Assembly: GCA_003248315.1 (NCBI GenBank) | Contig: QKWM01000004.1 | Coordinates: 3,841,001 to 3,905,000 of the forward strand | Origin: Streptomyces sp. SW4 | Lineage (GTDB): Bacteria > Actinomycetota > Actinomycetes > Streptomycetales > Streptomycetaceae | Length of the DNA stretch: 64,000 nucleotides | Direction: 5' to 3' | Shown: one piece after another, positions 35,945 through 45,219 of the stretch | Layout: each line of letters starts with the position of its first letter | How positions within the stretch are numbered: position 1 is the first letter of the stretch | The notes under the pieces: model-generated | Told to the model about the DNA's origin: nothing | The model's input: the letters and a program-made list of their open reading frames with translations, nothing else | Databases searched by the model: none | Translations under genes and position numbers: made by a program

Positions 35945-37317
35945 TCAGGTCGCCCGGCGGACCAGGTACGCCGTCGCCCGGTCCGCCGGCTGCTCGCCCA
36001 CGTACTCCTGGCCCCGCATCGCACACCACGCCGGGATGTCCAGCCGGGCCGCCTCGTCGTCGGCGAGCACCCGCACCAGGCCCCCACGGGCACGTCGCCG
36101 ATCACCTTGGCCAGCTCGATCACCGGGATCGGGCACAGTTTGCCCACCGCGTCCACGACCAGGACGTCCCCTCGGCCGCGGCGGACGGCACGGGCGCGCC
36201 GAGCTTCTCCCGCACCCCGGCCACCACGCCCGGCAGCACCCGCAGGAACCGGTCGACGTCGGCCGCCTCCGTGCCGGGCGGCAGCGACACCCGCACGTTG
36301 CCCTCGCTGAGCACGCCCATCGCCTTCAGCACATGGCTCGGCGTCAGCGTGCTGCTGGTGCACGACGAACCGGAGGACACCGAGAAGCCCTCCCGGTCCA
36401 GCTCGTGCAGCAGGGCCTCCCCGTCGACATAGAGACACGAGAACGTGACGGTCCCGGGCAGCCGCCGCTCCGCGTCCCCCACGACCTCGACATCGGGCAC
36501 CAGTTCGGGCACCCGCGTCCGGATCCGGTCCGTCAGCTCCCGCAGCCGCGCCGCCTCCTGGGCGGCCTCGGCCCGCACCGCCCGCAGCGACGCCGCCGCC
36601 GCCACGATCGCCGGAATGTTCTCGAAACCGGGCGCCCGCCCCGACTCCCGTTCGTCCACCGGCCCCTGCGGCGCGAACCGGACACCCTTGCGCACCACCA
36701 GCACCCCCACCCGGAGGGCCCGCCCCACTTGTGCGCGCTCGCGGCGAGCAGCGACCAGTCGCCCTCCACCGGCCCCAGCCCAGCGACTGCGCCGCGTCCA
36801 CCAGCAACGGCACCCCGGCCGCCCGGCACGCCCGCGCCACCTCCGCCACCGGCTGGACGGTCCCCACCTCGTGGTTGGCCGACTGCAGGCACGCCAGCGC
36901 GGTGTCCTCGCGCAGCGCCGCCGCGTACGCCGCCGGGTCCACCGCCCCCGTCCGGTCCACGGGCACCTGGGTGACCGTGCCCCCGCCGGCCTCGTGCGCC
37001 TCGGCCGCGTGCAGCACCGAGGAGTGTTCGACCGCTGACACGATCAGGTGACGTCCGGCCCGCCGCCGGCCCGCCAACGCCCCCGCCACGCCCGAGTGCA
37101 CGGCCCGCGTTCCCGACGGGGTGAACACGACCTCGTCCGCCCGGCAGCCCACCGCCTCGGCGACGGTCTCCCGCGCCGCGTCCAGCAGCATCCGCGCCCG
37201 GCGCCCTTCCCGGTACAACCGCGCGGGATCCGCCCACCCCTCGTCGAGCGAGGCGTGCAGCGCCTGCCGGGCGACGGGGTGCAGAGGGGCGGCGGAAGCG
37301 GCGTCGAAGTAGGCCAT
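35945..37317 (-). CDS. Cysteine desulfurase fused to a TusA-like sulfurtransferase domain (four frame breaks)
   Basis: Repaired length is about 458 residues. Residues 1 to ~370 are a class V aminotransferase-fold cysteine desulfurase: MAYFDAASAAPLHPVARQAL, VVFTPSGTRAVHSGVAG, VSAVEHSSVLHAAEA, ANHEVGTVQPVAEVAR, the PLP lysine in LLAASAHKWGGPSGVG and the sulfur-accepting Cys loop VSSGSSCTSSTLTPSHVLKA. The last ~75 residues are TusA-like: VLVVDAVGKLCPIPVIELAK with the active-site Cys of the CPxP motif, then VRVLADDEAARLDIPAWCAM. So sulfur could pass from the desulfurase Cys to the TusA Cys within one chain. Breaks lie near 36771, 36710, 36168 and 36083. It converges on adoK with a gap of 30 bases. 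Confidence 0.85.
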
Positions 37318-37356
37318 ACGGCAACGCTAGACGCCCGCCCGGCCGAACGCCGCCGA

Positions 37357-37386
37357 GGGGCGCGGGGAACCGCGCGACCGGCCACG
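37357..37386. repeat. Dispersed extragenic element, single copy
   Basis: GGGGCGCGGGGAACCGCGCG followed by ACCGGCCACG, in the 257-bp gap upstream of ctaC. Same family as the copies at 1100, 5544 and 9539. A -10-like TAGGGT lies downstream at 37463-37468 and may belong to the ctaC promoter, but no matching -35 was seen. Confidence 0.65.
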
Positions 37387-37574
37387 GAGCCGCCGCACCC
37401 GCCAAACCAGCGAACCCCCACCCCACTAGGCACCCCTCCTCGTGAACCCCGGAGGGCGTGGGCTAGGGTTTGGTCCGCATAAACATCCAAACCCCTGCCC
37501 GACGCAGGGCGGCGACCGACCAGCGAGAAGGCCGCAGCCGATACGCGCGGGCGAGACTCTCGGGAAGGCGCTAC

Positions 37575-38532
37575 GTGAGTCCCAACGGCTCCGACCGCTC
37601 GCCGCGGCGCCCGATGCGGCGGAAGCTGCTGCAGGCACTGACCGCGGGCCTGGTCCTGGCGACCGCCACCGGTTGCACATGGGAGGACTTCCCCCGCCTT
37701 GGTATGCCCACCCCACCACGGAAGAGGCTCCGCGGATCCTCTCCCTGTGGCAGGGGTCCTGGGCTGCCGCGCTCGCCGTCGGCGTGCTGGTGTGGGGCCT
37801 GATCCTGTGGAGTGCTTTCTTCCACCGGCGCAGCCGCACCAAGGTCGAGATCCCTCCGCAGACCCGGTACAACATGCCCATCGAGGCGCTGTACACGGTT
37901 GTTCCGCTCGTCATCGTCTCGGTGCTCTTCTACTTCACCGCCCGCGACGAGTCCGAGCTCCTCAAGCTCAAGGACAAGCCCGACGTCACGGTCAACGTGG
38001 TCGGCTTCCAGTGGAGCTGGTGCTTCAACTACGTCGAGAGCGTCCAGGGCTCCTCCGGTGACGCGACGAAGTCCAAGGAACTGGCCGCGATCCCGGACCG
38101 GTTCAAGGAGGACTTCCCGGCCGACGCCGGCGGCGTCTACGACTGCGGTGTCCCCGGCACCCGGAACCCGCAGACCGACAACCCCGGTCCGACCCTCTGG
38201 CTCCCAAGGGCAAGAAGGTCCGCTTCGTCCTGACCTCGCGCGACGTCATCCACTCCTTCTGGGTGGTGCCGTTCCTGATGAAGCAGGACGTCATCCCGGG
38301 CCACACCAACGCCTTCGAGGTGACCCCCAACAAGGAGGGCACCTTCCTGGGCAAGTGCGCCGAGCTGTGCGGCGTGGACCACTCCCGGATGCTGTTCAAC
38401 GTGAAGGTCGTCTCCCCTGAGCGCTACGAGCAGCACCTCCAGGACCTCGTGAAGAAGGGGCAGACCGGTTACGTTCCCGCCGGCATCGCGCAGACGAGCC
38501 ACGAGAAGAACCGGGAGACGAACCAACTGTGA
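37575..38532 (+). CDS. ctaC: Cytochrome c oxidase subunit II (two frame breaks)
   Basis: About 319 residues. From GTG 37575: a basic start, helix LLQALTAGLVLATATGCTWE with lipobox (lipid-anchored Cys), then two membrane helices (WAAALAVGVLVWGLILWSAF and LYTVVPLVIVSVLFYFTARD). The CuA domain has FQWSWCFNYV, RFVLTSRDVIHSFWVVPFL, the copper ligands in GKCAELCGVDHSRMLFNVKV and the entry site aromatic cluster. C runs short by one base at 37711-37714 and 38203-38205. Its stop overlaps the ctaD start (GTGA). It receives electrons from the bc1 complex encoded 5 kb downstream. Confidence 0.93.
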
Positions 38533-40260
38533 GCATCCTCAACGAACCCCAGGGTGCCGCGGCAGCAGGGTCCCACTACCAGGACGAGCTGCCGGTCCGG
38601 CGCCAGAGGCGCGGCGAGATCGTCGTCAAGTGGCTGACGACCACCGACCACAAGACGATCGGCACGCTGTACCTGGTCACGTCGTTCGCGTTCTTCTGCA
38701 TCGGCGGCGTCATGGCTCTGTTCATGCGCGCCGAGCTGGCCCGCCCGGGCCTGCAGATCATGTCGAACGAGCAGTTCAACCAGGCGTTCACGATGCACGG
38801 CACGATCATGCTGCTGATGTTCGCGACGCCGCTGTTCGCCGGCTTCGCGAACTGGATCATGCCGCTGCAGATCGGCGCGCCCGACGTGGCCTTCCCGCGG
38901 CTGAACATGTTCGCCTACTGGCTCTACCTGTTCGGCTCGCTGATCGCGGTGGGCGGCTTCCTCACCCGCAGGGTGCGGCCGACTTCGGCTGGTTCGCCTA
39001 CTCGCCGCTGTCCGACGCGGTGCACTCGCCGGGCATCGGCGGTGACCTGTGGATCATGGGCCTGGCCTTCTCCGGCTTCGGCACCATCCTCGGCTCGGTC
39101 AACTTCATCACCACGATCATCTGCATGCGCGCCCGGCATGACGATGTTCCGCATGCCGATCTTCACCTGGAACGTCCTGCTGACCGGTGTGCTGGTCCTG
39201 CTGGCCTTCCCGGTCCTGGCGGCCGCGCTGTTCGCCCTGGAGGCGGACCGCAAGTTCGGTGCGCACATCTTCGACTCGGCCAACGGCGGTGCGCTGCTGT
39301 GGCAGCACCTGTTCTGGTTCTTCGGCCACCCGAGGTGTACATCATCGCGCTGCCGTTCTTCGGCATCGTCAGTGAGATCATCCCGGTCTTCTCCCGCAAG
39401 CCGATGTTCGGCTACATGGGTCTGATCGGCGCGACCATCGCGATCGCGGGTCTGTCGGTGACGGTGTGGGCGCACCACATGTACGTCACGGGCGGCGTGC
39501 TGCTGCCGTTCTTCTCCTTCATGACGTTCCTGATCGCCGTCCCGACCGGTGTGAAGTTCTTCAACTGGATCGGCACCATGTGGAAGGGCTCGCTGTCCTT
39601 CGAGACGCCGATGCTCTGGTCGCTGGGCTTCCTGATCACCTTCGTCTTCGGTGGTCTGACCGGCGTCATCCTGGCGTCGCCGCCGATGGACTTCCACGTC
39701 TCGGACTCCTACTTCGTGGTGGCCCACTTCCACTACGTGGTGTTCGGCACGGTCGTCTTCGCGATGTTCGCGGGCTTCCACTTCTGGTGGCCCAAGTGGA
39801 CCGGCAAGCTCCTCGACGAGCGCCTGGGCAAGATCACGTTCTGGACGCTGTTCATCGGCTTCCACGGCACCTTCCTGGTCCAGCACTGGCTGGGTGCCGA
39901 GGGCATGCCCCGCCGGTACGCGGACTACCTCGCGGCCGACGGCTTCACCGCCCTCAACACGATCTCGACGATCGCCTCGTTCCTGCTCGGCATGTCGCTG
40001 CTGCCGTTCTTCTACAACGTGTGGAAGACCGCCAAGTACGGCAAGCCGGTCGGCGTCGACGACCCGTGGGGCTACGGCCGCTCCCTGGAGTGGGCGACCT
40101 CCTGCCCGCCGCCGCGCCACAACTTCCTCACCCTGCCGCGGATCCGCAGCGAATCCCCGGCGTTCGACCTGCACCACCCGAGATCTCCGCGCTGGACCAG
40201 CTGGAGAACGTCCCTCAGGGTGAGAAGGCCCTCGCTGGCGGCAAGGAGGCCGGCAAGTGA
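38529..40260 (+). CDS. ctaD: Cytochrome c oxidase subunit I (four frame breaks)
   Basis: Catalytic haem-copper subunit, about 578 residues when repaired. Landmarks: KWLTTTDHKTIGTLYLVTSF, the haem a ligand region QAFTMHGTIMLLMFATP, the CuB/His-Tyr helix FWFFGHPEVYIIALPFFG, VWAHHMYVTGG (CuB ligands), GFLITFVFGGLTGVILAS and YFVVAHFHYVVFGTVVFAMF with both haem ligands. Breaks: one base near 38965-38967, two bases near 39132-39134, one near 39329-39331 and one near 40177-40179, all in C runs. An essential respiratory gene with four breaks is a strong sign of sequence error. It overlaps ctaC and ctaF by four bases each. Confidence 0.94.
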
Positions 40261-40655
40261 AGATCCAGGGCAAGATGTTCATGTGGCTGAGCGTCTTCAT
40301 CCTCGTCATGGCCGTGGTCTATGGCGTGTGGTCGAAGGAGCCGGCCGGTACCACCGCCCTCTTCCTGGCCTTCGGCCTGGCGATCATGATCGGCTTCTAC
40401 CTCGGCTTCACGGCCAAGCGGGTCGACGTGGGCGCGCAGGACAACAAGGAGGCGGACGTCGCGGACGACGCCGGCGAGGTCGGGTTCTTCAGCCCGCACA
40501 GCTGGCAGCCGCTGTCCCTGGCCATCGGTGGCGCGTTCGCCTTCCTGAGTGTGGCCGTCGGCTGGTGGCTGATGTACTTCTCGGCCCCGCTGATGCTCAT
40601 CGGCATCTGGGGCTGGGTCTTCGAGTACTACCGCGGTGAGAACCGCACCCAGTAG
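40257..40655 (+). CDS. ctaF: Cytochrome c oxidase subunit IV (actinobacterial CtaF)
   Basis: 132 residues, intact: MKIQGKMFMWLSVFILVMAV and four membrane helices in two hairpins (TTALFLAFGLAIMIGFYLGF; LSLAIGGAFAFLSVAVGWWL, then MYFSAPLMLIGIWGWVFEYY). The loop between is acidic (QDNKEADVADDAGEVGFFSP). It stabilises the aa3 oxidase. The GTG start overlaps the ctaD stop, so the three genes form one operon. Confidence 0.93.
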   Translation: MKIQGKMFMWLSVFILVMAVVYGVWSKEPAGTTALFLAFGLAIMIGFYLGFTAKRVDVGAQDNKEADVADDAGEVGFFSPHSWQPLSLAIGGAFAFLSVAVGWWLMYFSAPLMLIGIWGWVFEYYRGENRTQ

Positions 40656-40671
40656 CACAGGGCGCACGCCC

Positions 40672-40715
40672 GAGCGGCCCGGACACTCCGTCAGGAGCGT
40701 CCGGGCCGCTCTTTT
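40672..40715 (+). terminator. Rho-independent terminator of the ctaCDF operon
   Basis: GAGCGGCCCGGACACTCC (40672-40689) pairs with GGAGCGTCCGGGCCGCTC (40694-40711), one mismatch, loop GTCA, followed by TTTT. It starts 17 bases after the ctaF stop. Confidence 0.92.
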
Positions 40716-40794
40716 GCGCTCGTTCGCAGGACGGACCGTCCCCGTCCGGACGACCCACCGCGCCGCCTCCGGTGGAAGTTCCTAGCGTGAGGTC

Positions 40795-42066
40795 ATGAGC
40801 CACAACCTTCACTTCCACGCGAGGGGGCGCGCCGTCGTCGGCTGCACGCTGCTGGCGGTCGCCCTCGGTGCGGGCGCCACCGGGTGCAGCGGCGACGACA
40901 ACCCGCTGGCGGCGGCGCCGTACGACGCGGCCGGCCAGATCACCTTCAGCGGCCCCACCGGCGCGGGGAAGAAGGCCGACCCGGACAAGCCCCTGGAGGT
41001 CGTCGCCGAGGACTCCGACGGGCGGATCACGGACGTCACGGCCGTGGACGCCGCAGGACGCCACGTGGCGGGCGAACTCTCCGCCGACGGCTCCCGGTGG
41101 CACAGCACCTCACCGCTGGCCGCAGGCGCCCAGTACACGGTCCGCGTGAGCACGGAGAACGGCGAGGGCGCGCCCGGCCGGAAGGTCCTCACCTTCGAGA
41201 CGGGGACCCCCACCACCAAGAAGCGGCTGAACGTCACCTTCGGCCCGAGGCCGGCACCTACGGCGTCGGCCAGCCCGTCACCGCCGAGCTGAGCGAGCCC
41301 GTCCGGGACCCGGCCCAGCGCAAGGTCGTCGAGCGCGCCCTGAAGGTGGAGTCCACGCCCGCCGTGGAGGGCGCCTGGCACTGGGTGGACGACAAGAAGC
41401 TGCACTACCGCCCAAGGACTACTGGCCCACCCACGCCACCGTCCTGGCCCGCAGCACGCTCGACGGCATCAAGGTCGGCGACCGGCTGTGGGGCGCCCCG
41501 TCCAAGCCGCTGAAGCTGACCACGGGGGACCGGGTCGTCGCCGTCACGGACGCCGCCGCGCACACCATGACGGTCTACCGCAACGGCGAGGAGATCAAGC
41601 AGATCCCCGTCACCACGGGCAAGCCCGGCTTCGAGACCCGCAACGGCGTCAAGGTCGTCCTCGGCAAGGAACGCTTCGTACGTATGCGCAGCAGCACCGT
41701 CGGCATCGCCGAGGGCTCCTCCGAGTCCTACGACCTCCCGGTCCACTTCGCCACACGCGTCACCTGGAGCGGCGAGTACGTGCACGCCGCCCCCTGGTCG
41801 GTCGGCTCGCAGGGCTCCGCCAACGTCAGCCACGGCTGCGTCGGGATGAGCACCGCCAACGCCGAGTGGTTCTTCGACACCGTCCGCGAGGGCGACCTGG
41901 TCCAGGTCGTCAACTCCGAGGGGAACCTGATGGAGCCCTTCGGCAACGGCTTCGGCGACTGGAACATGGACTGGGCCAAGTGGCAGACCGGCAGCGCCCT
42001 GACCGGAGGCAACCCCAACGCCCCAAGCCGGAGGACGCGGCGCGCCTGCGCCCGACGGTGGCGTAG
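40795..42066 (+). CDS. L,D-transpeptidase lipoprotein (three frame breaks)
   Basis: Cell-wall cross-linking enzyme, about 424 residues. Lipoprotein signal GCTLLAVALGAGATGCSGDD. Two Ig-like domains follow (residues ~50-250), e.g. ITFSGPTGAGKKADPDKPLE and LKVESTPAVEGAWHWVDDKK. The YkuD catalytic domain has MTVYRNGEEIKQIPVTTGKP, a His in the LPVHFATRV and YVHAAPWSVG region, and the catalytic Cys in NVSHGCVGMSTANAEWFF. C-run losses at about 41243-41245, 41411-41413 and 42021-42024. It resembles the mycobacterial LdtMt2/LppS class. Its position between ctaF and ctaE is a frequent Streptomyces arrangement as I remember it. Confidence 0.9.
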
Positions 42067-42096
42067 CCGCCCCGCCGGGGCGACGGGGGCCGCGCG

Positions 42097-42498
42097 TCAG
42101 GCGCTCTGCAGATGCTTCTGCCGCAGCAGCGAGGCCAGCGCCTGCGCGAACTCCACCGGGTCCACCGGGAGCGTCACCGCCGCGTCCGCCCGGCTCCACG
42201 TGGCCAGCCAGGCGTCCTGCGGGCGCCCCATGAGCAGCAGCACCGGCGGGCACTGGAAGACCTCGTCCTTGATCTGCCGGCACACGCCCATGCCGCCCAT
42301 GGGCACGGCCTCGCCGTCCAGGACGCAGACGTCGATGCCGCCCTTGTCCAGCTCCCGCACGACCGCGGCCGGCGTCGCGCACTCCACGAACTCGACCAGC
42401 GGGGCGTCCGGCGCGGGCCGCCGGCCGGTCGCGAGCCGCACCTGTTCGCGGGTGTTGGAGTCGTCGCTGTAGACCAGCACCGTGGCGGTCGGCTGCAT
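42097..42498 (-). CDS. Stand-alone atypical receiver-domain protein
   Basis: 133 residues, intact, GGAGG six bases before the ATG. The fold is response-regulator receiver-like: ATVLVYSDDSNTREQVRLAT (acidic pair), GGIDVCVLDGEAVPMGGMGV (possible phospho-Asp), CPPVLLLMGRPQDAW and DAAVTLPVDPVEFAQALASL. The switch Thr/Ser before GRP is absent (LLLMGR) and the invariant Lys of the K-P-x motif is replaced (LPVDP), so normal phosphorylation control is doubtful. There is no output domain. It lies between the L,D-transpeptidase and ctaE on the opposite strand. Confidence 0.78.
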   Translation of the reverse strand: MQPTATVLVYSDDSNTREQVRLATGRRPAPDAPLVEFVECATPAAVVRELDKGGIDVCVLDGEAVPMGGMGVCRQIKDEVFQCPPVLLLMGRPQDAWLATWSRADAAVTLPVDPVEFAQALASLLRQKHLQSA

Positions 42499-42653
42499 GC
42501 TTCCTCCGTGACGTCGGCGTCGTGGCAATCGTCGTAGGGACGGGCCGTGGGTCGGGATGCTACTCCCTGAACACCACGTCAACACCGTTCCGGAGCAGGG
42601 AGACACTCCGAACGGCACCCCCCGGAGTGAGGGCGGGATAAGCGACCGACATA

Positions 42654-43274
42654 ATGTCGGTCGTGGCGACAGCAACGACAGTAGAAACCGGGCACGCGCA
42701 CCCGTCGGTCAATCGACCGAACCTCACCAGCGTCGGAACCATCATCTGGCTGAGTTCCGAGCTGATGTTCTTCGCGGCCCTCTTCGCGATGTACTTCACC
42801 CTGCGATCGGTGACCGGCCCGGACTTCTGGTCCGAGAAGGCCGACGCCCTGAACTTCCCGTTCTCGGCGACGAACACCACGATCCTGGTGCTCTCCTCCC
42901 TCACCTGTCAGCTCGGCGTGTTCGCCGCCGAGCGCGGTGACGTGAAGAAGCTCAGGATGTGGTTCATCGTCACCTTCATCATGGGTGCCATCTTCATCGG
43001 CGGTCAGGTGTTCGAGTACACCGAGCTGGTCAAGCACGAGGGCCTGTCGCTCTCGTCCGACCCGTACGGCTCGGTCTTCTACCTGACCACCGGCTTCCAC
43101 GGCCTGCACGTGACGGGCGGACTCATCGCCTTCCTGCTGGTCCTCGGCCGCACCTACGCGGCCCGGAGGTTCACCCACGAGCAGGCGACCGCCGCCATCG
43201 TCGTGTCCTACTACTGGCACTTCGTCGATGTCGTCTGGATCGGCCTCTTCGCCACGATCTACATGATCAAGTAG
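42654..43274 (+). CDS. ctaE: Cytochrome c oxidase subunit III
   Basis: 206 residues, intact: MSVVATATTVETGHAHPSVN, then helices LTSVGTIIWLSSELMFFAAL, ATNTTILVLSSLTCQLGVFA, WFIVTFIMGAIFIGGQVFEY, FYLTTGFHGLHVTGGLIAFL and SYYWHFVDVVWIGLFATIYM. FHGLHV and YWHFVDVVW are family hallmarks. It starts 5-helix CtaE plus the qcr genes, which with ctaCDF encode the bc1-aa3 supercomplex. The first ATG was used; an internal GTG four codons on is possible. Confidence 0.94.
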   Translation: MSVVATATTVETGHAHPSVNRPNLTSVGTIIWLSSELMFFAALFAMYFTLRSVTGPDFWSEKADALNFPFSATNTTILVLSSLTCQLGVFAAERGDVKKLRMWFIVTFIMGAIFIGGQVFEYTELVKHEGLSLSSDPYGSVFYLTTGFHGLHVTGGLIAFLLVLGRTYAARRFTHEQATAAIVVSYYWHFVDVVWIGLFATIYMIK

Positions 43275-43340
43275 GCGCGGACCGCTCCCGCGCACATCCC
43301 AGAAGCATCGACGCAGAAGATCCTGACACCGGGGTAATCC

Positions 43341-44149
43341 GTGAAAAAGCTCTCCGCACGACGACGCCATCCGCTGGCGGCACTCGTCGTCCTACTCCTC
43401 GCGCTGGCATGCACCGGGGGCTCTACGCCGTGTTCGCACCCGCGGACAAGGCGCAGGCCGACGAAACGGCCCAGTCCCTCGCCATCGACGAGGGCAAGAA
43501 GCTCTACGCCGTCGGCTGCGCCAGCTGTCACGGCACCGATGGTCAGGGCACCTCCGACGGTCCCAGCCTGGTGGGCGTGGGCGCCGCGGCCGTCGACTTC
43601 CAGGTGGGCACCGGCCGTATGCCGGCCCAGCAGCCGGGCGCGCAGGTTCCGCGCAAGAAGAACATCTACTCCCAGGCCGAGATCGACCAGCTCGCGGCGT
43701 ACATCGCCTCCCTGGGCGCCGGTCCGGCCGTCCCGACCGAGGAGCAGTACGGGCCCGAGGGCGCGGACATCGCCAAGGGCGGTGAGCTGTTCCGCACGAA
43801 CTGCGCGCAGTGCCACAACTTCACCGGCAAGGGCGGCGCGCTGACCCACGGCAAGTACGCGCCGACCCTCGAGGGTGTCGACCCGAAGCACATCTACGAG
43901 GCCATGCAGACCGGCCCGCAGAACATGCCGTCCTTCCCGGACACCGTGCTGACGGAGCAGAACAAGAAGGACATCATCGCGTACCTGAACGCGGTCAACA
44001 GCGACGAGACCGTTGACCCGGGTGGTCTCTCCCTGGGCGGCCTCGGGCCGGTCAGCGAGGGCCTCTTCGGCTGGATCTTCGGCCTCGGCACCTGCATCGC
44101 CGTCGCCGTGTGGGTCGCCGCTCGGACCGCAAAGGCCAAGAAGTCATGA
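43341..44149 (+). CDS. qcrC: Cytochrome bc1 complex dihaem cytochrome c subunit (one frame break)
   Basis: About 269 residues. The N-terminal helix PLAALVVLLLALACTGG is followed, after a G-run loss at 43416-43420, by LYAVFAPADKAQADETAQSL. Two c-type haem sites: YAVGCASCHGTDGQG and RTNCAQCHNFTGKGG, with Met ligands in GRMPAQQPG and QNMPSFPDT. A C-terminal membrane helix is GLFGWIFGLGTCIAVAVWVA. Such fused dihaem subunits replace soluble cytochrome c in actinobacteria and pass electrons straight to CtaC. The stop overlaps the qcrA start (ATGA). Confidence 0.93.
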
Positions 44150-45219
44150 GTAGCCAAGACATTCCCGAAGAGAACCTGCCGGAGAAGCGTCCCGCAGGAC
44201 ACGACGAGCACGCGCACGAGCCGGTGAAGCGGGCGGACGACGAGAACCCGTTCGCCGACCCGGGTCTGCCGCCGCACGAGCACCGGATCCAGGACATCGA
44301 CGAGCGGGCCGCCAAGCGGTCCGAGCGCTCCGTGGCCCTGATGTTCACGGTGTCCATGCTGGCCACCATCGGCTTCATCGCCTCGTTCGTGGCGATCCCC
44401 CACGACAAGTCGATCTACGTCTTCCCGATCGGCCACATCAACGCGCTGAACTTCGCCCTCGGCCTCACCCTGGGCGTGGCGCTGTTCTGCATCGGCGCCG
44501 GCGCCGTCCACTGGGCGCGCACGCTGATGTCCGACGTGGAGATCGCCGACGAGCGTCACCCGATCGAGGCGTCGCCCGAGGTCCGCTCCAAGGTGCACGC
44601 CGACTTCCGGCAGGGCGCCAAGGAGTCCGCGATCGGCCGCCGCAAGCTGATCCGCAACACCATGTTCGGCGCCCTCACGCTGGTGCCGCTCTCCGGCGTC
44701 GTCCTGCTGCGCGACCTCGGTCCGCTGCCCGAGGACAAGCTGCGCCACACCCTGTGGTCCAAGGGCAAGCTGCTCGTCAACATGAACACCGACGAGCCGC
44801 TGCGTCCCTCCGACATCGCCGTCGGCTCGCTCACCTTCGCCAAGCCCGAGGGCCTGGACGAGCACGACCACGGCTTCCAGAACGAGATCGCCAAGGCCGC
44901 CCTGATGCTCGTCCGGCTCGAGCCGGAGGACATCAAGGACAAGCGCGAGCTCGACTGGTCGCACGAGGGCATCGTCGCCTACTCGAAGATCTGCACCCAC
45001 GTCGGTTGCCCGATCTCCCTGTACGAGCAGCAGACGCACCACGTGCTGTGTCCCTGCCACCAGTCCACCTTCGACCTCGCCGACGGCGCCCGGGTCATCT
45101 TCGGTCCCGCCGGTCACGCCCTTCCGCAGCTGCGCATCGGTGTGAACGACGAGGGTTACCTCGAAGCGCTCGGCGACTTCGAAGAGCCCGTCGGTCCTGC
45201 TTTCTGGGAGCGCGGATGA
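44146..45219 (+). CDS. qcrA: Cytochrome bc1 complex Rieske iron-sulfur subunit
   Basis: 357 residues, intact. A long acidic cytoplasmic head (SSQDIPEENLPEKRPAGHDE) precedes three membrane helices (VALMFTVSMLATIGFIASFV, LNFALGLTLGVALFCIGAGA and a third near TMFGALTLVPLSGVVLL). The Rieske [2Fe-2S] ligands are CTHVGCPISLY and VLCPCHQSTFDLADGARVIF. Three-helix Rieske proteins are typical of actinobacteria. Four-base overlaps on both sides couple it to qcrC and qcrB. Confidence 0.95.
   Translation: MSSQDIPEENLPEKRPAGHDEHAHEPVKRADDENPFADPGLPPHEHRIQDIDERAAKRSERSVALMFTVSMLATIGFIASFVAIPHDKSIYVFPIGHINALNFALGLTLGVALFCIGAGAVHWARTLMSDVEIADERHPIEASPEVRSKVHADFRQGAKESAIGRRKLIRNTMFGALTLVPLSGVVLLRDLGPLPEDKLRHTLWSKGKLLVNMNTDEPLRPSDIAVGSLTFAKPEGLDEHDHGFQNEIAKAALMLVRLEPEDIKDKRELDWSHEGIVAYSKICTHVGCPISLYEQQTHHVLCPCHQSTFDLADGARVIFGPAGHALPQLRIGVNDEGYLEALGDFEEPVGPAFWERG

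Noticed and set aside
38529..40260. Programmed frameshifting or introns in ctaD and other broken genes
   Set aside because: Breaks are in random places in many unrelated genes, always as short losses in G/C runs, without slippery sites or structures. Sequence error explains them better.
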